From WS-7 sp036505295 (GTDB lineage Bacteria > Eisenbacteria > RBG-16-71-46 > SZUA-252), in contig DASXTQ010000042.1 of assembly GCA_036505295.1 (NCBI GenBank), positions 1 through 64,000 on the forward strand: a stretch of DNA of 64,000 nucleotides, read 5' to 3'. Positions 9,249-17,364 of this stretch are shown piece by piece. The translations under genes and the position numbers were made by a program. Numbering within the stretch: the stretch's first letter is position 1; every line of letters starts with the position of its first letter. Below the pieces are notes generated by a model, which searched no databases, was not told where the DNA came from, and saw only the letters and a list, made by a program, of their open reading frames with translations.

Positions 9249-9701
9249 ATGAGGCGATTACCCTTATGGATCGTGTGCTCCGCCATGGCGGTCTCGCTGA
9301 CCGCGGCGGCGCCGAATGCGGGCGCGGGCACGAGTGTCTCCATCAACATGCGCGTGGGGGATCCCTATCGCGGCCCTAGCCTTGAGTTCCGTCACGAGCC
9401 GGACGTCGTCTTGGTACCGGACACGCGCGTCTATTACGTTCGTGACTACGACTACGACATCTATCGGTACGGCAACTATTGGTACTACACCTACGACGGA
9501 GGTTGGTACCGCGCGCGGCGCTACAATGGCCGCTACGTCTACATCGGCTATGAGTCGGTGCCACGCGCCGTGGTTATGGTGCCTGTGAAATACCGCAAGC
9601 ACTGGCGCGAGCCGGGACACGGTAACGCTTACGGGCACTACAAAGATGCCCGCAACGACAAAGGGCACGGGCGTGGCCGCGGGCGCGGACACGGGAATTA
9701 G
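9249..9701 (+). CDS. Small secreted Tyr/Trp-rich protein, paralogue 1
   Basis: 150 residues from ATG 9249 with an AGGAGG site. A clear signal peptide ends near APNAGAGTS. The mature part is rich in Tyr, Asp, Arg and Trp: VYYVRDYDYDIYRYGNYWYY, then YDGGWYRARRYNGRYVYIGY. It ends in a basic Gly/His/Arg tail (GHGRGRGRGHGN). I do not recognise a characterised family; similar small exported proteins are usually annotated hypothetical. The next gene (9985) is a clear paralogue: the block RVYYVRDYDYDIYR and the DGGWYRAR block are shared almost exactly, but the C-terminal tails differ. It has its own sigma-54-type promoter and its own terminator, so it is a single-gene transcript. Confidence 0.85.
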   Translation: MRRLPLWIVCSAMAVSLTAAAPNAGAGTSVSINMRVGDPYRGPSLEFRHEPDVVLVPDTRVYYVRDYDYDIYRYGNYWYYTYDGGWYRARRYNGRYVYIGYESVPRAVVMVPVKYRKHWREPGHGNAYGHYKDARNDKGHGRGRGRGHGN

Positions 9702-9732
9702 AAACGAGAACCACGCAGGATAGCGAACAACT

Positions 9733-9757
9733 GGGGCCCTCCTGGGGGGGCCCTTTT
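9733..9757 (+). terminator. Rho-independent terminator after the 9249 gene
   Basis: GGGGCCC and GGGCCC arms flank a short loop and are followed by TTTT, 32 bp after the stop codon. Confidence 0.8.
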
Positions 9758-9907
9758 CATTACCGGGCGACCCCGGGACCCGGATTCGGCCCCTGTGGCC
9801 AATTAGCCACCCTTCGGTACGGTGAGTCTACAGGGGGACAGATACACACACCGGAGAGTCTGATATAAGTTAAGCGTATTCAATGTCTTACGCGCCAAAG
9901 GAGGCCG

Positions 9908-9923
9908 TGGCACAGGCATTGCT
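9908..9923 (+). promoter_or_regulatory. Sigma-54 (-24/-12) promoter for the 9985 gene
   Basis: TGGCACAGGCATTGCT is a full match to the sigma-54 consensus TGGCAC-N5-TTGC, with GG-N10-GC spacing, 62 bp before the ATG. No sigma-70 promoter of comparable quality is visible in this gap. An imperfect dyad GTGGC-N6-GCCAC about 110 bp upstream (near 9797-9812) could be an activator site. Confidence 0.85.
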
Positions 9924-9984
9924 CTATCTATGGCCAGATCGCCCCCAGGGCGATGGTAGCAACCAAAGGAAAAGGAGGGTCCTC

Positions 9985-10572
9985 ATGAAACGGCTATTCA
10001 GTTGGACCGCATGCATGGCGTTCGCGCTCGCGCTGAGCTCCTTGACGTCGAGCGCGCTCGCGAGGACCAGCGTTTCGGTCGACCTGCATTTTGGTGACCG
10101 ATACCGTGGCCCAGACGTCGTTTTTTATGATGATCCCGATGTCGTCGTGGTACCCGGCACGCGCGTCTACTACGTCCGCGACTACGACTACGACATCTAT
10201 CGGTGCGGCAGGTTCTGGTACTACAACTACGACGGCGGCTGGTACCGCGCGCGTAGTTACCGGGGCCCGTGGATCTATGTCGGGTATCGTTCCGTGCCGC
10301 GGGAGATAAGCTACGTGCCTCATCGCTATCGCAGGCACTGGAGCGACTTCCGCGCCGAGCCGAGGTACACGTATCGCGACTCACGTTCCCGTGACCGTAC
10401 CTGGCAGGAACGGGATCGCGGCGTACAGAACCGGGATCGCGGCGTACAGAATCGGGATCGCGGCGGGCAGAATGATCGCGGCGGGCAGAATCGGGATCGG
10501 GGTGGGCAGAATCGGGATCGGCGTGATCGCGATCGCAATGACCGCGGCTGGGATGGAAGGCAAGATCGGTAA
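9985..10572 (+). CDS. Small secreted Tyr/Trp-rich protein, paralogue 2, with basic repeat tail
   Basis: 195 residues from ATG 9985, with a strong AAAGGAGG site. The open frame extends upstream to 9883, but that would pass through the sigma-54 promoter and displace the signal peptide, so it is not the start. The signal peptide ends near SSALART. The mature domain repeats the paralogue's core (RVYYVRDYDYDIYR, YDGGWYRARS). It then carries a C-terminal tail of repeated NRDRG(V/G)Q units (about residues 140-185), very rich in Arg, Asp and Gln. The tail has no counterpart in paralogue 1, which has a His/Gly/Arg tail instead, so the tails evolve independently of the core. Function unknown; sigma-54 control suggests a conditionally produced surface or stress protein. 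Confidence 0.85.
   Translation: MKRLFSWTACMAFALALSSLTSSALARTSVSVDLHFGDRYRGPDVVFYDDPDVVVVPGTRVYYVRDYDYDIYRCGRFWYYNYDGGWYRARSYRGPWIYVGYRSVPREISYVPHRYRRHWSDFRAEPRYTYRDSRSRDRTWQERDRGVQNRDRGVQNRDRGGQNDRGGQNRDRGGQNRDRRDRDRNDRGWDGRQDR
10414..10515 (+). repeat. In-frame 21-bp tandem repeat
   Basis: Five head-to-tail units begin GATCGCGGC (the last begins GATCGGGGT); one is shortened to 18 bp. Each encodes DRG(V/G)QNR inside the tail of the 9985 protein. The near-identity between units suggests recent expansion by slippage. Confidence 0.9.
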
Positions 10573-10602
10573 CGACATCTCCGCCTGACCAAGTCACCGA
10601 TG

Positions 10603-10636
10603 AGGGGGTCCCGCAATGGGACCCCCCTCTCTTTTT
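10603..10636 (+). terminator. Rho-independent terminator after the 9985 gene
   Basis: GGGGGTCCC pairs with GGGACCCCC across the loop GCAAT, followed by CTCTCTTTTT; a strong intrinsic terminator. Confidence 0.92.
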
Positions 10637-10774
10637 GGATGAGCCGCCCCCTGCCCATAATAAATCCGGTAGGATCGGTGCGTGGCCGGGCGCGTGGTGG
10701 CGGCAACGCGCCGACCCGACACGCTGTGCCGAATGAGTCCGGATACGCCGACCGAAGTACAGGGGGGAAGCGGC

Positions 10775-11095
10775 ATGACTCAAACGCAGCTATTGAAGAG
10801 GATCAAACGCGCGCACTGGCGGTCCCTGGAGCGGCTCCTACGTCGGGCGTATCAAGAGGGATTCAGTGCCGGGCTCGTTCGCGCACACGGTGCCGGTCGT
10901 CGAGGGCGCACGATCCGCGCGGACGCCCGTGTGGAAGGGCTCGTCCGCCAGATCGAGCAGCACTTCGGCCTCGACCGCTACGGCTTCGAGGTACGGGTGG
11001 TGCACCCGGGGTCGGGGAGAAGGATTCCCGCTCGAGATCTCCTCGCGAAATACATCATCGAGGACGGAACTTCCCGAGATTCAGCAAGACCGTGA
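10775..11095 (+). CDS. Small basic protein of unknown function
   Basis: 106 residues from ATG 10775 with an AGGGGGG site 8 bp upstream; the frame runs further up to 10682 but without a ribosome site. The protein is strongly basic at the N-terminus (LLKRIKRAHWRSLERLLRRAYQEGF) with a predicted amphipathic helix. It then has a more balanced part containing FEVRVVHPGSGRRIPARDLL. I recognise no domain. It is not exported. Its last 41 bp overlap the end of the convergent FG-GAP gene, so one of the two C-termini may be less constrained. Confidence 0.55.
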   Translation: MTQTQLLKRIKRAHWRSLERLLRRAYQEGFSAGLVRAHGAGRRGRTIRADARVEGLVRQIEQHFGLDRYGFEVRVVHPGSGRRIPARDLLAKYIIEDGTSRDSARP

Positions 11096-12212
11096 CGGTG
11101 TTCGAAGCGGTGTTTGCGGTCACGAGATCCGGCCACCCGTCGAGGTTCAAGTCGCCCGCCGCGACCGATTGAGGGTTCCGCCCGACTCCGAGAGGAATGG
11201 CCCGGCGAAATCCTCCGTCTCCTTTCCCCAGCAGGACCGAACAGGTGCTGGAAGCCAGATCCGACGACGCAAAATCGGCTCGGCCGTCCGCGTTCAGGTC
11301 CAAGACGGCGAGTGCGTAAGGCTGGCGCCCGGTGGCGATCTCCCGTTTTCCCCGAAAGGAACCATTCCCGATCCCCAGAAGGACGGAGATGCTATTGGAA
11401 ACCAGGTTCGTAACCGCCAGGTCCGGCCGGCGGTCCTCATTGAGGAATCCGACCGCGACCGAATAGGGGGAGACGCCGGTGGAATAGTCCCGCCGGCGGC
11501 GGAAGGTGCCGTCGCCGTTCCCGAGCAAGACAGAAACGCAGTTGGAGTTGAAGCACGCGACAACGAGGTCCGGCGCGTCATCCGCGTTGAGATTTGAGAT
11601 CGTGACCGACCGCGGCCCATGAGCTGTCTGGTAGGCCGATGCCGTTTGGAATGATCCGTCCCCCCGCCCGAGAAGCACGGAAACCTTGTTGAGGTTCAGG
11701 TTCGCCGTGACGAGGTCCGGAATCCCGTCCGCATTCAAGTCGCCGATCGCGATCGAATAGGCCCCACCCCCTCCTTCCACATCTCGCCGCCCGCCAAACG
11801 TGCCGTCCCCTTCACCCAAGAGCACCGTCACGGTGCCGGTGCCCTCACTCGCCACGGCCAGATCCTCACGACCGTCCTGGTTCAGGTCACCGATGGCGAG
11901 CGTGTAGGGGAGAAATGGGCCGGGGAATTCCTGCCGGGTCCGAAAGGTCCCGTCACCCTTCCCGAGAAGGACCGAGACTTTGTTCGAACCGTAGTTCGCG
12001 ACCGCAAGATCCGGAATCGGATCCCCGTTCAAGCGGCCGATCACGACGGAACAGGGATAGTTGCCCGCTGGATACTCCACGCCCGCATCGAAATCAATCT
12101 CCTGGGACGGTCGTGTCGCCGCGACGGGCACGTCGATTCTTGGGATGGAATCCATGGGGGCCATGGCGAGGACCGATGCCGTGACGAGGGCGATCTTCAT
12201 CCCGCTCATCAT
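11055..12212 (-). CDS. Exported FG-GAP/VCBS repeat protein (beta-propeller)
   Basis: 385 residues with an N-terminal signal peptide (possible starts ATG 12212, 12209 or 12200). The remainder consists of about seven copies of a 45-50 residue unit: a hydrophobic strand with GDLNxDGxxDLxxA, then VSVLLGxGDGTF. This is the FG-GAP/VCBS repeat of integrin-like beta-propellers, and the DxNxDGxxD loops bind calcium. Seven units make a closed propeller. Such proteins sit outside the cell and mediate adhesion or ligand binding. It is the last gene of the long minus-strand block that starts with the suf genes, 13 bp after lepB. Confidence 0.88.
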   Translation of the reverse strand: MMSGMKIALVTASVLAMAPMDSIPRIDVPVAATRPSQEIDFDAGVEYPAGNYPCSVVIGRLNGDPIPDLAVANYGSNKVSVLLGKGDGTFRTRQEFPGPFLPYTLAIGDLNQDGREDLAVASEGTGTVTVLLGEGDGTFGGRRDVEGGGGAYSIAIGDLNADGIPDLVTANLNLNKVSVLLGRGDGSFQTASAYQTAHGPRSVTISNLNADDAPDLVVACFNSNCVSVLLGNGDGTFRRRRDYSTGVSPYSVAVGFLNEDRRPDLAVTNLVSNSISVLLGIGNGSFRGKREIATGRQPYALAVLDLNADGRADFASSDLASSTCSVLLGKGDGGFRRAIPLGVGRNPQSVAAGDLNLDGWPDLVTANTASNTVTVLLNLGKFRPR

Positions 12213-12225
12213 CCGGCGCCCCGGC

Positions 12226-12867
12226 TCAGCGGATGGGGCGAAGAATTTGGCTGAATCGAGGCCAATTCCGATCGCCGTCCCAGGAGAAGTACCGGAAGAT
12301 TGCTCTCCCTTTGACCAGCGCGATCGGCAAGGGACCCCAGAAGCGGCTGTCCAGGCTGTTGTCGCGGTTGTCCCCCATCATGAAGATGTGGTCTTTCGGC
12401 ACGACGATCGGCCCGAAGTTGTCGCGCGGGCCGACGTCCCGCGGCAGAACACGATCGTCTTCGTGGATGACGTACGGTTCGACCTGCTTCCTGCCGTCCA
12501 CGTAGAGGGTCTTATCCTTCACCTCGACCGTCTGTCCCTCGACCGCAACGCAGCGCTTGATGAAGTCCTTCCGGAGATCGACGGGGTAGCGGAAGACGAT
12601 AATGTCTCCCCGCTCCGGCTTCCTGAAACCCGGAAACCGGTGATGGTAGTACTGGTGGCCGCCCAGTCCGATGTCGATCTCGGGACCGTAGAGCATCTTG
12701 TTGATGTAGATGTAGTCGCCGACGAGAAGCGTCCGCTCCATCGAGCCGCTCGGGATCTGGTAGGCCTGGGCCACCATGCCGCGGAACACGAGCACGGCCA
12801 GGATTCCGATCGTGAGGGTCTTGAGCCACTCGCGAAGGTTGGACTTTTGGTTCTTCTTCGCACTCAA
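12226..12867 (-). CDS. lepB: Signal peptidase I
   Basis: 213 residues. A single N-terminal membrane span (LTIGILAVLVFRGMVAQAY) is followed by IPSGSMERTLLVGD, the SxM box with catalytic Ser42. The catalytic lysine lies in box D, KDFIKRCVAVEGQ. MMGDNRDNSLDSRFWGP is box E. The enzyme removes signal peptides at the outer face of the membrane. The best start is TTG 12867, with GGAG 7 bp upstream and just past the stop of the PAP2 gene. An upstream TTG at 12894 would overlap that gene and lacks a ribosome site. Its presence in a run with suf and lipid genes looks like operon packing rather than a functional link. Confidence 0.95.
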   Translation of the reverse strand: MSAKKNQKSNLREWLKTLTIGILAVLVFRGMVAQAYQIPSGSMERTLLVGDYIYINKMLYGPEIDIGLGGHQYYHHRFPGFRKPERGDIIVFRYPVDLRKDFIKRCVAVEGQTVEVKDKTLYVDGRKQVEPYVIHEDDRVLPRDVGPRDNFGPIVVPKDHIFMMGDNRDNSLDSRFWGPLPIALVKGRAIFRYFSWDGDRNWPRFSQILRPIR

Positions 12868-12868
12868 T

Positions 12869-13882
12869 TCAGGACTCCATGACCTTGGCCGCAACCCGGG
12901 CCCTCGGCTCGGGCTCTCGAACCGGCTTCGCCGTCCCGGCCGGTTGGGCGAGGTCCGAGGGTAAACCTCCCGAGGCGTGCCGGGTCCACCAGTCCTCGAC
13001 TCGGGGCCCGGCCCAGTAGGCCACGAACGTCAGCATGAATCCAGCGAGGATGTCGACGACCCAATGATGGCGTAAGTATACCGTGCCGACGACGAGGCCT
13101 GTCGCGAAGGGCAGCTGGACCCAGAAGAACCAGCGCTGGTAACGCCATGCCAGGAGAACCGCGAGGAGCGCGACCGCGCAATGGAGCGACGGAAAGGCGC
13201 CATAAGCGGTCAGCGGGACCACGACCGTGGCGGTCCGCGTGAGATCCAGGAGCGGAGTGCCGTGCAGCGGAACCGAATAAGCGCCCGGCATGAAGAGCCT
13301 CGGCGCGGACGCCGGCCATGCGACGTACCCGATATATCCGAGATACAAGCAGAGAACGAGCGTGACCATGGTATAGCGGAAGGCCCGGTGGTCTTTCCTG
13401 AGATAGAGGAAAAGTCCGAGCATCGGGCCGAGCACGTAGAAGAGCCAGTAGCATACGGTGAAGAAATCGGTGAGGAGCGGGCGCGCGAAACGCTCGGCCC
13501 ATATCGTCGGCTCGAGGCCGAAGAGTGAGAGATCCCATTGGTAGAGCGCGCCCGTGATGTCCGGCGCGTGGAAAAAGCGGATCAGGTCATGAAGGCTGCC
13601 GTAGATGTTCGCGCAAAAGACGAACGGCATCGCGTCCCGGAAAAACGTCCACCGGGGTTTGGCCTTGATGAGCCACGCGAAAAGGGCCGTCGACGAAAGG
13701 AGCAGGAGAAGGCGCGGAAGCGCGCCGGGATAGGACGCCGCCGGTCCGTCCAGGAGATCGGTCCGGGTGGCGCTCATGCGCGCGAGCGTGTAGGCCATCG
13801 GGAGGAAGAGCAGAAGGGTCGCGCACTCCTCCGGCCTGAGCGCGAACAGCGCGCGACGCCACCCTCTCCCCGACCCGCTCAC
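12869..13882 (-). CDS. PAP2 superfamily membrane phosphatase (inositolphosphorylceramide-synthase-like)
   Basis: 337 residues with about six or seven hydrophobic spans. YGAFPSLHCAVALL near residue 245 and YLRHHWVVDILAGF about 40 residues later are the two histidine-containing phosphatase motifs of the PAP2_3 (AUR1/SMS-like) branch. The first histidine protonates the leaving group and the second forms the phospho-enzyme. The likely substrates are lipid phosphates or phospholipid head groups, with the active site on the outer face. The C-terminal 40 residues are Pro/Arg-rich and cytoplasmic. Its start overlaps the stop of the acyl-CoA synthetase by 4 bp (ATGA), indicating translational coupling. 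Confidence 0.85.
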   Translation of the reverse strand: MSGSGRGWRRALFALRPEECATLLLFLPMAYTLARMSATRTDLLDGPAASYPGALPRLLLLLSSTALFAWLIKAKPRWTFFRDAMPFVFCANIYGSLHDLIRFFHAPDITGALYQWDLSLFGLEPTIWAERFARPLLTDFFTVCYWLFYVLGPMLGLFLYLRKDHRAFRYTMVTLVLCLYLGYIGYVAWPASAPRLFMPGAYSVPLHGTPLLDLTRTATVVVPLTAYGAFPSLHCAVALLAVLLAWRYQRWFFWVQLPFATGLVVGTVYLRHHWVVDILAGFMLTFVAYWAGPRVEDWWTRHASGGLPSDLAQPAGTAKPVREPEPRARVAAKVMES

Positions 13883-16005
13883 GCGCCGCCGTCCGGGGCC
13901 AGCCGCACCCTCGCGTCCAGGACGACGCTCGGAGCGTCCCCCTGGAAAACCGCCACAGGATTCAGGTCGAGCTCCTGGAGGTTGGCCTGCTCCATCGCCA
14001 TCCGCGAGACCCGGTGCAGGAGGTCGAGGAGGGCGGGCACGTTCGAGCGGGGCGCGCCCCGGTATCCGTCGAGGAGCGGGAATCCGCGGATCTCGCGCAC
14101 CATCTCCTCGGCGTCGCGATCGGTGAGCGGCGCCACGCGCATGGAGACGTCCCGCAGGAGCTCGACGGCGACCCCGCCCAATCCGAAGAGCAAGACCGGC
14201 CCGAAGGAAGGGTCGCGGCTCACCCCGACGATCGCCTCGATGCCCCCTTGGATCATTCGTTCCACGGTGACCCCTTCGAAGCGGGCATTCGGCTTCTCGC
14301 GCGCCAGGGCGGTCCGGACCGCGTCGAAGGCGCGGGCCACTTCCTCCTCGCTTCCAAGACGGAGCCTCACGCCGTCGACTTCGGTCTTGTGGACGACATC
14401 GGGCGAACGCACCTTGACCACGACCGGAAAGCCAATGCTCTTCGCCACCGAAGCGGCCTCGCCGCGGTTCCCCGCCGGGCGCGAGCGATTCGTAGGCACT
14501 CCGTAGGCGGCGAAAAGCTCGTTCATGCTCTCGGCATCCATCCAGCGCGGCCCGGGCTTGCCGGTCGAGAGCACCCTCGCGATGATCTCACGCCCACGCT
14601 CGGTCTCGATTCCGGGGAGCGCCGGCACCTTTCCCGGACCCTTGCTGCGCCAGACGCCATATCCCACGGCTCGGGCCAGGGTTTGCGCGGCCGATTCGGG
14701 GAAGGCATACGAGGGGATGTGCCCCTCCTGGAGGGAGCGAAGACTCTCGGGAACGCCGTGACTTCCCATGAAGCAGGACAGGATCGGCTTCTTGCTCCCG
14801 GAGGCGCCCGCGAGAATCGCGCGCGCGACCTCCTCCGCGCCGGTAACGAGCGGCGGCACGAAAATCACGATCACCGCGTCGACGTTCTTGTCCAGCGTGA
14901 GCATGCGAAGCGCCTTCTCGTAGGACGGCGCGTCGGCGGAAGCGATCATGTCGACAGGATTTTTGAAGCTGGCTTCCGAGGGCAGGAAGGACTTGAGCCC
15001 CTTCACCGTCTTCTGCTCGAGCGACGGGAGGGAAAGCCCCGCCGATTCACACGCGTCCGCGGCCATGATGCCGGGACCACCGGCGTTCGTCAGGATCGCC
15101 ACGTTCCGGCCGAGCGGCACGGGCTGTGACGCGAGGAGCATCGCGGTGTCGAACAGCTCCTCGATGGTGTTGGTTCGGATCACGCCGCTCTGGCGGAAGA
15201 GCGCGTCCACCGCCGCGTCCGAGCCGGCGAGCGCTCCGGTGTGCGAGGAAGCGGCCCGCGAGCCGCCGGGCGTGCGCCCGCTCTTCACCGCGATGATCGG
15301 CTTGGTGCGAGCGACCCGGCGGGCGAGCTGGGTGAACTTGTGCGGATTTCCGAATGACTCGAGGTAGAGAAGGATCAGATCCGTCCCGGGATCCTTCTCC
15401 CAGTACTCGATCAGGTCGTTACCGGAGACCTCGGCCTTGTTTCCCACGCTCACGAATTGCGAGATGCCGAGGTTGAGCTCGCGGGCGTAGTCGAGGATCG
15501 CGAGCCCCAACGCGCCGCTCTGGGATGAGAAGGCGACACGTCCCGCCGGAGGCCGCACGGGCGCGAACGTCGCGTTCAGCGAGACCTTCGGATCGGTGTT
15601 CACGATCCCGAGGCAGTTCGGGCCGACGAGGCGCATATTGTAGCGGCGCGCGACGTCCAAAAGCGCGCGCTCGCGCTTCCGCCCCTCGTCCCCGGTTTCC
15701 TTGAACCCCGCGGAGATGACGATCAAAGCCTTGACGCCTTTCTCCCCGCAAGACGTCGCCGCCTCGACCACGTGCTCGGCCGGGATGACGATGACTCCCA
15801 GATCGACCGGCCCTGCGATCGCGTTCACGCTCGGGTAGGCGGCGATCGACTGCACGTGGGTCGCGTTGGGATTGACCGGGTAGACCGGTCCCTGGAAGCC
15901 CTGGTCGATCAGGTTATGAAGGATCGCCCCGCCGATCGAGTCACGGCGGCGGGAGGCTCCGATCACCGCGACCGACCGGGGTTTCAGTAGCGGTTCCAGC
16001 GTCAT
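13879..16005 (-). CDS. ADP-forming acetate/acyl-CoA synthetase (NDP-forming, fused subunits)
   Basis: 708 residues in the order typical of fused ACD enzymes. The CoA-binding Rossmann domain comes first (SVAVIGASRRRDSIGG). The succinyl-CoA-ligase-like domain follows, with the phosphorylated His255 in SSHTGALAGSD. The C-terminal ATP-grasp domain includes VVVKVRSPDVVHKTEVDGV and LFGLGGVAVELL. It converts acyl-CoA, ADP and phosphate to acid, CoA and ATP, or the reverse. The GNAT acetylation domain found in Pat/AcsP fusions is absent. It follows the pterin dehydratase by 3 bp and overlaps the PAP2 gene by 4 bp, so it is translated inside the suf-headed transcript. Confidence 0.93.
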   Translation of the reverse strand: MTLEPLLKPRSVAVIGASRRRDSIGGAILHNLIDQGFQGPVYPVNPNATHVQSIAAYPSVNAIAGPVDLGVIVIPAEHVVEAATSCGEKGVKALIVISAGFKETGDEGRKRERALLDVARRYNMRLVGPNCLGIVNTDPKVSLNATFAPVRPPAGRVAFSSQSGALGLAILDYARELNLGISQFVSVGNKAEVSGNDLIEYWEKDPGTDLILLYLESFGNPHKFTQLARRVARTKPIIAVKSGRTPGGSRAASSHTGALAGSDAAVDALFRQSGVIRTNTIEELFDTAMLLASQPVPLGRNVAILTNAGGPGIMAADACESAGLSLPSLEQKTVKGLKSFLPSEASFKNPVDMIASADAPSYEKALRMLTLDKNVDAVIVIFVPPLVTGAEEVARAILAGASGSKKPILSCFMGSHGVPESLRSLQEGHIPSYAFPESAAQTLARAVGYGVWRSKGPGKVPALPGIETERGREIIARVLSTGKPGPRWMDAESMNELFAAYGVPTNRSRPAGNRGEAASVAKSIGFPVVVKVRSPDVVHKTEVDGVRLRLGSEEEVARAFDAVRTALAREKPNARFEGVTVERMIQGGIEAIVGVSRDPSFGPVLLFGLGGVAVELLRDVSMRVAPLTDRDAEEMVREIRGFPLLDGYRGAPRSNVPALLDLLHRVSRMAMEQANLQELDLNPVAVFQGDAPSVVLDARVRLAPDGGA

Positions 16006-16008
16006 TCG

Positions 16009-16308
16009 CTACGCCGGCACCCCGGCCTTCTTGCGGATCTCCTCGATGCGACGGGCCAGTTCCACATCCTTGTCGGTGATCCCTCCCTGATCGTGCGTCA
16101 CGAGGGCGAGCGTGATGTTGGAGTATCGTATGTCGATGTCCGGGTGGTGGTTCGCCAGCTCCGCCAGATGCGCCACCGCGTTCACGAACACGATGGCTTC
16201 GGGGAAGGAGTCGTGCTTGAACGTCTTCGTGATCGCGCCGTCCTTCACCGTCCAGCCCGGAAGATCACGGAGCGCTCGATCCAGCTCGGCCTGGGGCAGC
16301 TTGGGCAT
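16009..16308 (-). CDS. phhB: Pterin-4a-carbinolamine dehydratase
   Basis: 99 residues from ATG 16308 with GGAGGG 4 bp upstream. The DCoH/PhhB signature is clear: LANHHPDIDIRYSNITLAL contains the paired active-site histidines, and VTHDQGGITDKDVELARRI holds the third conserved histidine and the end of the fold. It dehydrates 4a-hydroxytetrahydrobiopterin during pterin recycling for aromatic amino acid hydroxylases. Related proteins also act in molybdopterin or unknown pathways. No hydroxylase lies nearby; the neighbours are a SufT-like protein and a Rieske ferredoxin, so the physiological partner is open. Confidence 0.92.
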   Translation of the reverse strand: MPKLPQAELDRALRDLPGWTVKDGAITKTFKHDSFPEAIVFVNAVAHLAELANHHPDIDIRYSNITLALVTHDQGGITDKDVELARRIEEIRKKAGVPA

Positions 16309-16316
16309 GGTCCCTC

Positions 16317-16604
16317 CTACCAGCGACCCAGGAGACCGGGGTCGGGCATCATTTCCGGGGTCCACTGCTCGGCCAGGATCTCCACATCCGAGGCCTTCCC
16401 CGTCACGGTGCTGACGACTTCCTTCACTTGCTGGATGATCTGGGGAGCGTAGGGGCAGAACGGCGTCGTCAGCAACATGCGAACCACGAGCGGCTCGGCC
16501 GTCTGGTCGATCTCCCGCACCAGCCCCAGCTCGATGATGCTCAGGTTGATCTCTGGATCCATAACCTGCTCCAAGGCAGTCTTGATTTCCTCTTCGGTCG
16601 CCAT
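16317..16604 (-). CDS. MIP18/DUF59 family Fe-S assembly protein (SufT-like)
   Basis: 95 residues covering the whole MIP18 domain: EVMDPEIN..-type start (ALEQVMDPEINLSIIELGLV), a central strand VRMLLTTPFCPYAP with the conserved TxxxCP cysteine, and a C-terminal acidic end. SufT and related proteins help deliver or mature Fe-S clusters. Position within the suf run, between the Rieske ferredoxin and the pterin dehydratase, supports that role. Compared with PaaD it lacks the C-terminal zinc-like cysteines. Confidence 0.88.
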   Translation of the reverse strand: MATEEEIKTALEQVMDPEINLSIIELGLVREIDQTAEPLVVRMLLTTPFCPYAPQIIQQVKEVVSTVTGKASDVEILAEQWTPEMMPDPGLLGRW

Positions 16605-16639
16605 CAGTTCCTCGCCGGTTGCGGGCCCTCCGGCCCTGG

Positions 16640-16963
16640 CTAGTCCGGAAGCCCGATGAAGAGCTCGTTTCCTTCCACGCGCACCGGATAGGACTCGACC
16701 GGCGTGACCGCGGGAAGCGTGAGCGCGTCTCCCGTCTTGATATTGAATCGCGCGCCGTGACGGGGGCAGATCACCTGGTCCTCCTCGATCTCTCCCTCTG
16801 CGAGAGGCCCGCCGTCGTGCGTGCAGATGTCCTCGATGGCGTAAAAGCCATCCTCGAGCCGGAAGACGGCGATCTTCCGGTCCTCGACGTCGAAGACCTC
16901 CGCGCGCCCGCCGGGTATGTCGCTCGCCTTTCCCACGCGCACGTAACGCGCCGTCCCGGTCAT
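16640..16963 (-). CDS. Rieske-type [2Fe-2S] ferredoxin
   Basis: 107 residues from ATG 16963; the frame continues upstream to 17044 but that would overlap sufU. The two cluster-binding boxes are CTHDGG (CxH) and CPRHGARF (CxxH), spaced about 17 residues apart as in soluble Rieske ferredoxins of dioxygenase systems. It carries electrons at moderately low potential in the cytoplasm. Rieske proteins of this kind commonly sit inside suf operons, where the partner is unknown. Only 2 bp separate it from sufU. Confidence 0.93.
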   Translation of the reverse strand: MTGTARYVRVGKASDIPGGRAEVFDVEDRKIAVFRLEDGFYAIEDICTHDGGPLAEGEIEEDQVICPRHGARFNIKTGDALTLPAVTPVESYPVRVEGNELFIGLPD

Positions 16964-16965
16964 CC

Positions 16966-17364
16966 CTAGTCTTCCTCGCCGGGCCAATTCTGCTGTACGC
17001 CGTAGACGCCCACCTTGAGCGTCTTCAGCGCGAGGAGTGCGCATTTGAGCCGGACGGGACCCAACTCGATTCCAAGCATATCTAAAACGTCGTCCCGATT
17101 GATCAGTTTTACCTCGTCGAGCGTTTTTCCCTCGATCGCCTCCGTCAGCATGGAAGCGGCCGCGCGGCTGATCGAGCAGCCTTTGCCGCTGAACCGGACC
17201 GCATCGACCTTGTCGTCCTTGATCTTGAGATCGATCCGGATCTCGTCACCGCAGAGGGGATTTGCATCCTGGGCGGTGATATCCGGCTTCTCGAGGGTGC
17301 CCCAATTGCGTGGATTCTGGTAATGGTCGAGGATGGTCTCTCGGTAAAAGTCGTCGAGGCTCAT
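16966..17364 (-). CDS. sufU: SufU/IscU-like Fe-S scaffold or sulfur acceptor
   Basis: 132 residues. The three conserved cysteines are Cys38 (NPLCGDEI, with Asp40), Cys63 (GKGCSIS) and Cys108 (RLKCALL). The lysine before Cys108 and the linkage to sufS are SufU features, whereas IscU has histidine there. The spacing Cys63-Cys108 is only 45 residues. Bacillus-type SufU has an insertion of about 18 residues here, so this is a shorter, IscU-length form. It likely accepts persulfide from SufS. Its start overlaps the sufS stop by 4 bp. Confidence 0.93.
   Translation of the reverse strand: MSLDDFYRETILDHYQNPRNWGTLEKPDITAQDANPLCGDEIRIDLKIKDDKVDAVRFSGKGCSISRAAASMLTEAIEGKTLDEVKLINRDDVLDMLGIELGPVRLKCALLALKTLKVGVYGVQQNWPGEED

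Noticed and set aside
9139..9812. Shared CCAATTA-containing motif near the two paralogue promoters
   Set aside because: It lies about 15 bp upstream of one -24 element and more than 100 bp upstream of the other, so a common activator site is not supported.
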